Of a stretch of 64,000 bases of DNA, positions 16,005 to 27,300 are shown piece by piece. Numbering within the stretch: the stretch's first letter is position 1; every line of letters begins with the position of its first letter. The notes below the pieces were generated by a model. It had not been told where the DNA came from. It did not search any database and worked only from the letters and a program-made list of their open reading frames with translations. Source of the stretch: Selenomonas sp. (GTDB lineage: Bacteria > Bacillota_C > Negativicutes > Selenomonadales > Selenomonadaceae); the NCBI RefSeq assembly GCF_024699275.1, contig NZ_JAILPX010000074.1:16661-80660 (forward strand). Direction: 5' to 3'. The position numbers and the translations under genes are program-made.

Positions 16005-16635
16005 GTAAATTGCAAGTTGAAATTGAACCAAAATATAATCAAGAAACATTATCAATAGAATAGACTTCATCGAGGAACATATCGAATAGTTCCGTGGGAG
16101 AATGGTAGCCTAGTATACGGCGTGGACGCTGGTTCAGTTCATCAGCCATATTCAAGATATCTTCATCAGTAAAACGCTCAATGGACATTCCTTTCGGAAT
16201 GAAATCCCGTAGCAGCCCGTTGTGACGCTCATTCTGAGGACGTTCCCAGGAACTATATGGATGCGTAAGGATGAATGACTCACAATTATTGCTATCGATT
16301 TTACAGGGCTTCCTCGAGTTCCTGCGATGTTCGACATAAGCTTTATGACCACGCTTTGCCGTGTACTGCGGAGCACGCCCGCGGCTGCTTTTACGCATCG
16401 GTGTACCACGTCGGAGTTCGTAAAATACAGTTGTGTGAGCACAGCCGACTTCAGCAGCGATTTTGCGAAGCGATAATCCTTGCCGATGAAGCGCCTGAAT
16501 CATGCCGCGTTCTTCCAAGGAAAGGTGACTGCCTAATTTACGTACATCTTCGATTGTGATTTGTTGCAAAACCATTTTAACACAGGAAGTCATTATGGAT
16601 TTTTATTTTTGATTAACTGTTCAACTTCATTTTAC
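16005..16635 (-). mobile_element. Degenerate IS30-family insertion sequence
   Basis: The ends GTAAATTGCAAGTTGAAA (16005-16022) and GTTCAACTTCATTTTAC (16619-16635) form imperfect inverted repeats around an internally deleted IS30-type transposase gene. At about 630 bp it is well short of the roughly 1.1 kb usual for the family. Confidence 0.7.
16039..16572 (-). pseudogene. IS30-family transposase with internal deletion
   Basis: The N-terminal part has the IS30 helix-turn-helix (HLSLEERGMIQALHRQGLS followed by RKIAAEVGCAHTTVFYELRRG). The C-terminal part has the end of the DDE domain (ERPQNERHNGLLRDFIPKG then NQRPRRILGYHSPTELF). The join at ESFILTHPYSSWE removes the middle of the protein, including the first two catalytic Asp residues. 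It is 177 residues instead of about 320-380, so it cannot transpose. The reading frame is intact across the deletion. The start at 16572 is a conservative choice. Confidence 0.8.
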
Positions 16636-16872
16636 AACGGACCAAACGTTTTTCAAACAAAATCAACTTTTTTTCAAAGCGATATGGGGTTCCATAACTT
16701 TCAGTTATCCCCGTCCGTACAAGGGATAAGCCACACAGGGACTCCCTTGGCTATTCCCCTGTTTGAAAAACGATTTTCTCGCATGGGGGCAGGTGCCGGA
16801 CGGACATCTGTCTCCCCATGGAGATTATGACCGCCCCTGTCCCATCAGCACATACAAAATTTCAGTTAAACC
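16636..16872. other. Intergenic stretch with inverted repeats, no gene
   Basis: No convincing reading frame. It holds two imperfect hairpins: one around GGGATAAGCC / GGCTATTCCC, and an 8-bp pair CATGGGGG / CCCCATG near 16788-16830. These may be remnants of mobile DNA between the IS30 relic and the abi locus. Confidence 0.4.
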
Positions 16873-16900
16873 TTGATTTTTCCAAAATTTCCTGTATACT
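16873..16900 (+). promoter_or_regulatory. Promoter of the abi locus
   Basis: TTGATT (16873-16878), 16-nt spacer, TATACT (16895-16900). It would start transcription near 16907, at the head of the hairpin element and 70 nt before the abi start codon. Confidence 0.55.
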
Positions 16901-16906
16901 AGTAAA

Positions 16907-16960
16907 TAACAGGACTCCCCGCACCTCTCAACGATGTGACCCAGGGGAGACATTTTTTTT
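16907..16960 (+). ncRNA. Candidate AbiF-associated small RNA with terminator
   Basis: Directly after the promoter, CTCCCC (16915-16920) pairs with GGGGAG (16944-16949) around a short inner pairing (CAC/GTG). Eight T residues follow (16953-16960). This gives an RNA of about 54 nt ending before the abi gene. AbiF genes are known to carry a conserved RNA (the abiF motif) just upstream, and position and size fit. I have not verified the consensus. Confidence 0.5.
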
Positions 16961-16977
16961 ATTCAGGGTGATACAAA

Positions 16978-17833
16978 TGAACGAACTAAAACAGCCAACC
17001 TCTATCGACGAGCAGATTGCCATACTAGAACGGCACGGCTGTATTGTTTCTGATACATCCTTAACCACGGAAGTTCTCTCGACCATAAACTACTACCGCT
17101 TCTCTGCATACTTTCTTCCGTTCAAACAGCCTGATGGCAATTACAAGGCTGAGACCACTTTTGAAAAGGTTCTTAAGCTCTACGAATTTGATCGCGAATT
17201 CCGTGCACTTCTTTTCAGTGCCATCGAATGCATCGAGGTCGCTCTCCGTGCCCGACTTTCCTATTTGCACGGCTTGAAGTATGGTTCGCTTGGAGATCTC
17301 GATTCTGCCAATTTCAATTCCCGCCATGATGAAATCAAATTCCATAGCAACCTGCAACGAGAAATATCCAGCAATCACAAAGTTCCTTTCGTAAAACTCA
17401 CTTGGAAAATTACGATGGTAAATTCCCTTTATGGGTGATTTCAGAACTTTTCACATTTGGAATGCTGTCCTATTTCTACAGCGATATGCTGACCAAAGAC
17501 AAAAAAGAGATTGCTCGTCAATACAACACCAATTACAAAGTTTTGTGCAGCTGGCTCCGCTGCTGCACAGACGCTCGTAATATCTGTGCCCATTATGGAC
17601 GGCTTTACTATCGCGTGTTTACAGCAGCTCCATCCGGTTTCGACCTACCAGAAAGCGTTCGCCACCGTGCTTGGGCTGTCATGCTGGTCATCAAGGCACT
17701 ATATCCATCAAAGGATAAGTGGCTGGCAGAATTCATGCCACATATGACTTCTCTAATGGAAAAATACAAAGATAACATAAATCTATATCATTTAGCCTTC
17801 CCCGAAAACTGGTGCGAAGAACTTAACAAGTAA
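16978..17833 (+). pseudogene. AbiD/AbiF-family (Abi_2) abortive infection protein, frameshifted
   Basis: The first part (KQPTSIDEQIAILERHGC, then INYYRFSAYFLPFK and FDREFRALLFSAIECIEVALRA) and the second part (ENYDGKFPLWVISELFTFGMLSYFYSDM, then CTDARNICAHYGRLYYR with the RxxxxH HEPN motif) together make a normal Abi_2 protein of about 285 residues. They lie in different frames. The frame changes at 17393-17399, where GTA AAA CTC should read onward in the -1 frame. One missing A in an A4 run restores VKTHLENYDG. The start ATG has a weak GGGTGAT site. Either the toxin is inactivated, or slippage on the A-run produces some full-length protein, or the base is a sequencing error. Confidence 0.75.
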
Positions 17834-17839
17834 CTATCA

Positions 17840-17860
17840 GACGGCATCAGCCGTCTTTTT
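17840..17860 (+). terminator. Rho-independent terminator after abi
   Basis: GACGGC, loop ATCA, GCCGTC, then TTTTT, starting 7 nt after the abi stop codon. Confidence 0.85.
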
Positions 17861-17870
17861 GTTATTAGAA

Positions 17871-18192
17871 AACCCCTGGTTAGACCAGGGGTTCCTTAAA
17901 GCTTTAGCGATGAGTCTCTAAAGGAAAGGAAAAACCTCCCTAGAAAATAATTATTGCGGTCCGTCAACTGCAAAATTATGAATAGGGAGGTTTTGTCGTA
18001 ATGCAAAAGAACGACATCCATAGTTTATCACACACGAAATGGGAGTGTAAATATCACATTGTTTTTGCGCCGAAGTATAGGCGGAAAGTGTTTTTCGGAC
18101 AAATGAGGTATGAGATAGGAAAGATAATACGTGAATTGTGTAGATGGAAGGGGGTGAATTTACTGGAAGCTGAGGCGTGTCCAGACCACATT
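17871..18192 (+). mobile_element. IS200/IS605-type element, left part only
   Basis: The left end has the subterminal hairpin AACCCCTGG-TTAGA-CCAGGGGTT (17871-17893). A long-range pair follows, AAAACCTCCCTA (17931-17942) with TAGGGAGGTTTT (17983-17994), whose 3' arm contains the tnpA ribosome site GGGAGG. That matches the known IS200 device that hides the tnpA start. The element stops abruptly inside tnpA at the border of repeat R copy 2. Confidence 0.8.
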
Positions 18193-18195
18193 TAG
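18001..18195 (+). pseudogene. tnpA: IS200-type TnpA transposase, truncated
   Basis: The first 62 residues are a typical TnpA Y1 transposase start (SLSHTKWECKYHIVFAPKYRRK). They end at ACPDHI, exactly where the family continues into the catalytic HUH motif (PDHVHM). The frame then meets a TAG contributed by the adjoining repeat. The catalytic Tyr and second half of the protein are missing, so it is inactive. Confidence 0.85.
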
Positions 18196-18345
18196 GACGC
18201 CTCTGTCCTGCAAAAGCAATAGTATACTTATCAATAAGAGACAAGCCAAAGAATAAAGGAGCCCAGACGAATCAATATTTCGTCCAGACTCCTTTGCCAT
18301 TACTGATAAAGCTACAATAACATATTGTCAGTACAGTGTCAAGTT
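18193..18345 (-). repeat. Repeat R copy 2
   Basis: Homologous to 15198-15350. On the minus strand it has TTGACA (18337-18342), a 17-nt spacer and TATTGT (18314-18319). A hairpin between AAAGGAG (18255) and CTCCTTT (18295) with T-rich flank follows, then a second promoter TTGGCT-17-TATACT (18221-18249) and the block ending GGCGTCCTAAAT. The leader hairpin seen complete in copy 1 is cut in half here by the IS200 junction. The first hairpin may also terminate the tpsA transcript. Confidence 0.7.
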
Positions 18346-18370
18346 TGTGTTTTATGTAGTTGTCAACGTT

Positions 18371-21300
18371 TTATTGTAGCTTCGTGAAGATATATACGGC
18401 ACGGATTTGATTCGGCATAGCACCGATATCTTGAATAGCGGATAGGATACCAGTCGAAAGAACGGCCCGAACCGCATTTTTACTTCCATGCATCAACACA
18501 TTCAATGAATCTTTATCCTCTGGATAAATTGCCACAATACCATTACCATACGTTACTTCATAATTTCCCTCGCGACTTTGATACATGAAATTGTAATCCT
18601 TAATCGAGTCCTTACGAATCTCCGAAGGCTCTGGAATCGTAACTTTTTGTGATGCCGGCATAATGGCTAATTTTTCCGGATTATAATTGATGGTGTAAAT
18701 TCCATCTAGCGTTTTTGATTCACCATCTGTATGCAGAACCGGGATAGCCCCCTGTGTTTCGCTGCGGCCATCTTCGCCTTTATGTTCACCAACATGATTT
18801 TCCTGCGTAGAAGATGTATTTTCTCCCAACACAAGACCAAAAGAACCATCAGCGGCTACTTCAAAGGACTGTGTTGATGGCTCATTGTCACCTCCCGTAA
18901 CCACAATAGAATTCGGTTGTAATAATGATCCTGCTATATTCACCGGAGCTTCGATATTGGGGTCCATCGTGCCGACTTCGGAAACAAAGCCGGCCTGGCC
19001 GCCAGAAACAGGTGCTGTCGATGAAAGCACAGACGAAACAGTTTGCGGTGTATCTGAACCGATTGTATGCGGGAGATTTGACTGTGTCCCTGCATCAATA
19101 CTTGTTTTGATAGTTGTATTCGTAACCAATTCAATTGCTATGTTTTCCGTCGGCTGCGGCTGCTCTGGTACCTCAGGCTCCGGTGTAGTCGGTTGTGATT
19201 CCGGTTCCGTTACCTGCGTATCGGGTTCATCTGTCGGCTGCGGCTGCTCTGGTACTTCAGGCTCCGGTGTAGTCGGCTGCGATTCCGGCTCCGTTACCTG
19301 CGTATCGGATTCATCTGTCGGTTGAGGTTTCTCTGGTACGGTTGGTTCCGGTGTAGTCGGTTGTGATTCCGGTTCCGTTACCTGCGTATCGGATTCATCT
19401 GTCGGTTGAGGTTTCTCTGGTACGGTTGGTTCCGGTGCATTTTGCTGCGATTCCTGCTCCGTTATACTTTTTTGTGCCTCTTCAGCATAAATCGTTAAAG
19501 TTCCTGGGGCATAAGAGAAGTTATAATTTTTCGGATCTGTCCCTACAAAAGTCCAACCATCACTGACGTGAATTGCATCCTTGTACACACCAGCATCCGT
19601 TGTCGGCTTCATATTTTCATCATAGTACATCGTGACATGGGTGATTTGATCATCATCGAGTAAACCACGGCCAGAACCGGTTGTACCGCGCTCTACCGTA
19701 TAGGCCTCTACTACGGGATTTTCTTCACCATAGGTACGTGAAGCAGAGCCTGCCGTAATTAAAACATCCCGCGGTTTGATATCCAGTTTTCCCGCTTGTT
19801 TATCAATTACGTAATCTCCTTTCTTCGCGTTTCCTATAACATTGACATCGGTGATATCAATTGCATAAGTACCAACGTTTGACCGTGAATTAGCCGTACT
19901 GGAATATTTCGTATTCAGACTATCGCCTGCCGCCAGTGTTCCTTCAGAAATTTTATACTGGAAATTTGGATTGTTTTCACCATATATTCGCGAATCATCG
20001 ATTGCCTGGATGGTTAAGTGACGCGGAACAATCTTAAAATCAATATGAATGGTTGCATTGAGATTATTATCGCCCGTGTATTCCACCAGACGATCCGTTT
20101 CGGTGGCAGTCCCCTGCGGAACACTGCCATAGACGGCACCTTCTGCCGGACCACCAGTTGTATTGACGTCGGTCGTTTTGGTTAATTTTTCATCCCATCG
20201 ATAGGATTTATCCGGCTCATTGCGCAATGCATCAAGCAACTGTTTATATTGGCTCCGCTCACGCTCCGTTCCCTTATGGTCTTTATCGGCCAGTTCCACC
20301 TTGAAGGCATCGCTGGTAATGAAATTGGCATTGCCATCACCGTAAGTGCGTTCGGAGGTTACGTTTACGACCAAGGGCTTGGTATAGGCCAGGACATTTC
20401 CATCCCAACCATAATCTTTCTGTTTCGGATTTTTGATTTCCGAATCATCCTGGGTATCGTAACGAATTCCGTTGGGAACCAGTGTGCCAGGGTTATCGCC
20501 TTCCGGGCTGTCCGTATGGATAATCCACCGCTGCGATTCTGGCGTCTTTATGACTTCTTTGCCTGGTTTAGTATTTTCATTGATGAAATGACCCTTGGAC
20601 GCATCCAGCATCACTCCCCCCACGGTCGATTCAATACTGCCCGTGGAATCGATTTTTAGGTTACCATCCGTCTGGAAAGTAACCGTCTCCCCTTGAATAT
20701 GGCCCGTAATCGTGGTTGTATTTTCGGTAACGGTTTTACCGTTTGCCGGTGTATTGTTTATGGCCACGGTTTTACCAGTCACATCGCCGATTTCCTTGAT
20801 ATGGTTTTCCGGATTGGACAGGTTGATATCGCCACCTGATGCAATTGTTACCTTATCGGCAGACAGGCCGCCACCGGTACTGCTCTGGTCGACATCACCT
20901 TTCGTCTGGATATTAACCACACTGGTGGTCGTGCCATTACTCTTAGGCGCCGTAAAATCATTGACCGTAATCTTACCCGTATGATCCTCGCCGCCAAAAT
21001 TGATTTCGTTAAAGCCATGGAAAATCGCAGTTTCCTTGGTCGTATCGGTATCAAACCAGGCCTTATCAATATCCAGCCCCTCTGTACCGGTCTTACCAAT
21101 ATGGATTTCCCGTTCCGGGTCAAAGGTATCCAGGGTCAACTTGCCGCCCTGTGTCGTCTTAATACTATTGCTCCCCTGGCTCGTGTCGTTCGTCAGACTG
21201 TTGGTCGAAATGTTGACATTACCCGTTGTGGTTTCAATATCCACACCGGAGAGTACAACGTTCTGGCTATGGATGTTATAATCCTTTTCGCCAAAGGACA

Positions 21301-24300
21301 TCTTGCCGCTGATTTTGACCGCCGCCTGGGCATTCCGATACCCTTGGATTACGTTAATCGTATCCTCGAAGTTGATGGTGCCCGCCTGCTCATAGCTGCC
21401 CTTGCCGGCACCGCGGCCGATATTGATGGCATCAAAGCCCTTGGCAAAAACACGCGTCTTAGAATCCGCATCAAAGTAAGACGAATCCAGATACAGCGCC
21501 TCCAGATACAGCGCCTCCAGCCCCAACTGCCCGTCAAAGCTCCCGACTTTAATGCCGCGATTCTCATCAAGGGTCCGGATATTGAGCTGACCGCCTTTAG
21601 CACCCGGCTTGCCAGCCGTTTTGATAGTTCCTTCCGCGTTGTTGCTCGTCAGATCTACCGTATCAGCAGTCAGCGTAATATTGCCGCTTTCAGTCTCGAT
21701 GGTGCTGGCCCCATTCATCTTGAAGGTTCCCGCCATAAATTCGATACCATCTGTTCCGGCTAAATGGATATGGGTCTGTCCGCTGATTGTTGTGGTTTTA
21801 GACTTGCTTACCGCCTGCTCAAAACCTGAACGAACCGTTGTGGGATCCAGGAAATGCAAATCTGTCGACGAATCGATGTTTGCATCTCCATAGCCACTGC
21901 CCAAATAGATATGACGGAAGCCATCTGCGATGGCGGGATTCTTATCATAACCGCCAAACCATGCCGATTGGAGATTCAAAGCCCCCTGGCCGTGCTTGTT
22001 AATGGCTGTATCGCCAATATTCAGGGCAACGCCCTCAGTCTTCTGCTCCATGGTAAGGTCGCCCTTGCCTGCAAGTTTTGCCTCATCCACGAGATCGAGC
22101 TGATCCGTCTTGAGATGGATATCACCGGTCGTGGCGGTAATGCCTTCGAGGCCGCCGACATTGCCGACCGAAAGCTTTTTTCCAGCCGCTTCTTCAATCG
22201 CAATGCTTTTTGCCCTAGCCGCGACCTTGCCAATCGCATTATTGCCTTCAAGCTCCACAGCGCCGCCCACAAAAGCCACATTATCCGCCTGAAGTCCCGA
22301 GCCGCTAATTGTACCTGCAGTGCTGGTGGTCAGCACTGTCGGCTTTTGCAGGGTCCCGCCAGCAATCGTAATGGCCTGCTGGTCCTCGTTGCCGATGGCA
22401 AAACTGCTGAAACTATTGGCAAATGCTCCTGTACCGTCAAGTAACGCGTCATAGAGATTGAGACCGCCAGCCTGTTTATCCTTGGTAATGGAAATAGTTG
22501 TCGAACCGTCGTAGGTTGAAAGGCCTAAGGTGCCTGTGCCCAGAATGGTCTTGCCATCCGTTCCTTTAAGCTGGCCGAGGTCATTGGTATAGATATTGAG
22601 CTGGCTGGCACCAGCCGCACCGCTTTGGGCTTCAAAACTGCCGCCTATTTCATTGGCAATCCTGCCGGCCTTTAGTGTAACGGCCTTGCCAGCTGCCACG
22701 CTATTGGCGCCTTTGAATACAATGGCGCCGCCGGCTCCATTCTGCAGGGTCAGGCTATTCGTAAAGCCAACCCGGTCAATGGACAGCGTGCCAGTTCCGG
22801 TTTCATTTCCCAGCATCAGCTCCGTAAAGCCATCGCCGAAAATACCGCCATTGATATCAGCCGCCGTAATGTGCAGCCCGTTTTCCGCTGCCGTCAGATC
22901 CTGCTCCACCAACATATTGGTCCCGGCATTCTTCGTCGACAGCGTCAACTCACCTTTTCCCTGAACATTCGTTGTGGCGTCACCGCGGTCTACCGTCAGA
23001 TTATCCGTCTTCATGGCAAAGCTGCCCGATCCGCCATCGATAAGCGCATCAGTTCCGATCGTTAACGCATCAGCCGTCAGTGTGACACTGCCTTTGCCAG
23101 CCGCTGAGGATTCCACAGGTCCTGCTTGAACGGCCAGCTTTGCCCCATCGCCCAGCTTGATTTCCTTAGCCATTGCATTGACCGTGGTATTCGCACCATT
23201 AATGGTCAGCGTCTTACCGGCAGCAAGCTCAATCGCACCATCCGAACTCCCCAGAGTAAGTTCCGTAGCGGCCGCCGGTTCGGTACTGCCCAGCGTGACA
23301 TCCTCCATAACGTGGACGCCCTTAGCACCGGAAATCTTAACGGATTTATCGATTCCTCCCTGATACAGGTAAACATTCTCCTTCGTGGTAATACCGAAGT
23401 CACTGAATCCCGTCAGGTTGGAATTTACCGTGCCATAGCCAATTTTATAGCCCTGCTCCTCACCATCCGGCAAGGAAAAACCGGCACCACCCAGATAGAT
23501 GTTTTTGCCCTCAGGCGTCGTGATATTAAGCTTGCCCGAGCCATTGATGATTCCCTCGCCTAAGTCGAGACTATCCGTCAGATTCAGATTCAGGTTGTGA
23601 TTCGCAATATCGGTTGTACTATCTTTGTCCAGTTGCAATCCTGTCGCATGAACCGTCAGATCACCGCCCACGATATTGCTGTCGGCAAATTCCACCTGAT
23701 TTTCGGTGCGCACCGTGGTTTTCGAAGAGAAATTCGTATGCTTGATGATGACTTTGCCCGTTTGGGAAACGCCGTCCTGCTCATCGGTCCGGCGGCCAAT
23801 GATGAGCTCACCATAAGAATTACCGAACGCCCCCGTCTGGGCAAATGCATCGCTGTCAATATTCAGTGCGCCCTCATGTTCCTTCGTATCGATGGCAATT
23901 GTCTTGTCGGCAGTAGTGGTATAGACCTGCACCTTGCCGCTTGTCGTCACCTTGCCCGTCGCTTTTCCCTTGGCAATCGCATCGGCCGAAATCGAGATAT
24001 CGGCAGCACCGGTATCAATTGTGCCCATGGTCAGCCCCTTATCCGCCGCCATGGTAATCTTAACCGCACCAGCTTTGGTGGTTATGCCCTCTGCCGTTGC
24101 AGTCTGGTCTCCGTTGCGGTTTTCAACAGAACCAATCGTCATATCGGTTTCGTTGTTCACCGTCAATGCACCGGAAATGTTCGCCGCTAAGGTCTTAATT
24201 TCGTTACGTTCTCCCGTAAGATCTGCCTTCCCGCCCTGCAAAAGCAAAGCATCGGCCTGAATGCTGCCACCGTCTTCGGCAATGCCCTTCTCAGCCGCCA

Positions 24301-27300
24301 GGACCAAGGATTTAGCCGTAACATTGCCCGTAATCGTCGCCGTCTGACCGGATTTCACCGTCAGATAGGCTGGCGTCTCAGCCATATCACCAAGAGAAAC
24401 TGCTCCACCACTTTCCGAGCCGATGATGACATTTTTGAAGGTATCCCCGATCTTGCCGAGACTTTCTGCCGTGATATAAGCGGATGCATCATTCCCACCA
24501 ATGGTGTAAGACTCCGTATTGCTTCGTGCAAAGGACAGTGTGCCAGTATTCTGCTTTGAGAATATGCCTTCCAGAGATAATTTATCGGCTTTAACCGCAA
24601 TGTCTGCTGTGCCCGCATCGAGTTCACTGCCCGCTTCCATAGCAAAGCCATCTTTTCCGGCTGCAGTAAAGGCCATCGCCTTATCGCCGGAGGAAACCTT
24701 GCCCTTTACGGTAATCGAGGAGCCTGAGGTAAAGGAGACATTATCGTTTACGGTTAACGTGCCGATATTGACAGCTCCCGTATCCTTGCTGCCAAAATGA
24801 ATCCCGGAAAAACCAGCGGCAGCAAAACCGATACCAGAAAGCTCGACATCACCTTTCGCATCGCCCAGGCCAAAGCTCTTGCCAACCGTCAGCGTATCAA
24901 TGGTCAGCACACCTTTCCCCCGAACAGAATCATCGGCCAGGGAAAAGGAATCAGCTTTCAGCTCAATATCGCCGGCCGTAGAATGAACGGCACCAGCTGC
25001 CGATGTCAGGATACCATCCGATTGAATCTGAATATCCTTTACTGCCGTCAACTGCCCTTCGGCATCGCCTAACGTTAACCCCCCGTTTTGACGGGAACTG
25101 GTATTCTTAATCGACAGGCTATTAGCCTGGCCCTTGATGACAGCGACATCGGTATTGAGTTTGACATCACCCTTTGTTTCGACATCCAGGACCTCTGCGG
25201 TAATTTTGCCGGCGTCCGTCGCCTGGACTTTTCCCGCCGTCCTGAGGGTAATACCCTGATCGGTCTTGAGCCCCGCGTTAAGTGCCAGCGAACCACCATG
25301 GATTACAAAATCGCCCGTCGTCTCGATATCGCTGCCGACCTGAACCAGACCGGCATTATCCTCCGCGCCGATTTTCGTTTTGGCAAAGCCGCCATCGAGC
25401 AGTTTCCCGGACACCTGCAGGCCTTCGCCGCTTCCCAGCGAAATCGTGCCATTACGGGTCTCCGTCTGAATCGAAAGGACACCCTTCTGCCCATCATCCG
25501 CCACACTCTGAATCTTACCAGAACCCTTGACCGCATCCATCGTCAGCTGCATATCCCTGGCAATCAACTCACCATCATAGGCCAGACCATTGCCGCCCGC
25601 TTCGTTATGCGCCAGCAGCGAAAGCTTACCTATCCCGGCATCCACCGTGCCGGTAATCTGAACACCGTCCGAATTCTCATCATTCGTAGCCCCATGCAGG
25701 GTAATATCACCGCCAGCTGTTGCAATCTTGCCCGCCAGCTGAATGCCGCTTTCCCCTTTCACAGTCGCTCTGGCCATATCGTCCTTGTTGCCGCCGTGGA
25801 AGTAGACACTTCCCCCATTGGTGGTAATCGTGGAGGAAGCAGCCTGGCTGATCTTGCCTCCCATGAATTTGCCTTTATTGCCGCTGTTGGACTGGAAATC
25901 AAGATTCAGTTGGTCCCCTTTGATGTCCTTGTTGATGATAATGTCCCGGGCAGCTTCTAAGGACAGGGTGGCATTGGTACCGCTGCTCTTTATCGCTCCA
26001 TCCACAACGATATCGCCATCGTCTGTTCCGGCACTGCCTGTCGAAATCCGCACCTTGGTATTATCTTTTAAGGCCGCATTGATTACGGTATTGGCAATTT
26101 GGGAATTCGGTTTTCCTGCCGTATAATCCGCGTTGATTTTCTCGCTGGCATCATCACCACCCTCGGTAATGGTCACATTATAAGGATCCAGTAGCCATTC
26201 CCCCTGCTGCTGGTCGCTGGCCGCCGAAACCTCTCCGGTCACATCGAGTACGTGACCAGATGTCTCGACCCGGCCGCCTGCACCAGTTCCTTTCCCTCGT
26301 GCAGAAATCGTGCCCTGGAAGCTGGTTTTGCCATCAGACCAAACAGCCACTTGGCCACCATGGCCATTTTCAGCCTGTGCATCTGCCTTAATATTGGCTC
26401 CCGCTTCAATCTGCACCTGTTTTGCATGGGCAAGGTCACCGCTGCCCTGCCAGCCGCCGCCGATTTCCACTTTACCGCCATCCGTGCCACGGACATCAAT
26501 CGTGCTGCCGGCTTTTACCTTCACATCATCGGCTGTCAGCTGCACCCTGCCCGTTTTCCCGTCAAAACTCTGGGCCTTGATCATGCCTTCCTGGTTGAGC
26601 ACGGAGTTCGTCAACTCGTCTCCTGCTGCTGCCGACATGAAAACCAGGCCTCCGTCCGCTTCGACGAGACCTCGGTTTGTCACAACATGGTCCACAGCTT
26701 CCTGGCTGGGAATAACGGACACTTTGCCATCACCATTGAAATCCAGGGAAATCGCAGATCCGGCTGCTAGTGCCGCCGTGCCCTTCTGGGCCACAATGAC
26801 ACCGTCATTTTCGGCTTCCTTGCCCAACAAAGCCACTAAGCCCTGATTCTGGGCAATCAATTCTCCGTTATTGATGACTTTTCCGCTGTCCTTCTGGCTG
26901 ACAAAAGCATAGCGGCCTGCCATAAAATCTGCATTGCTGATATCAAGGGTAGATGCAATGATTGAACTGGCATTGACCTGCGCTCCGGGAGCAAAAAGGA
27001 TTCCTGCCGGATTGACGACAAACACACGGCCATTTGCCTGTAAAGCCCCCAGTATCTGGGTGGCATGGCCGTCCATCACGCGATTCAGGATAGCCGCCTG
27101 ACTATTGGGCTGCAAAATATTGACGCGCTCATTAGCGCCAATATTAAAGGATTGCCAGTTGATGACCGCATTCTGGCTCATCTGACGAATAGCCATCTCG
27201 GCATTTTTCTGGGCGATTTCGGCAGCGCCTGCCACCACCTGCCCGCCCTGCGGCATTGCCAAGGTCTGGGGAGCGCTGCCCACCATCATGACACCTGCCG

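Noticed and set aside
19154..19489. Regular 84-bp repeats that might suggest a CRISPR array or satellite
   Set aside because: The units are in-frame inside tpsA, have no unique spacers, and encode a Pro/Thr/Glu stalk.
20981..25960. Long plus-strand open frames (up to 290 codons) antisense to tpsA
   Set aside because: They follow from the biased codons of the minus-strand beta-helix repeats. They lack ribosome sites and recognisable protein features.
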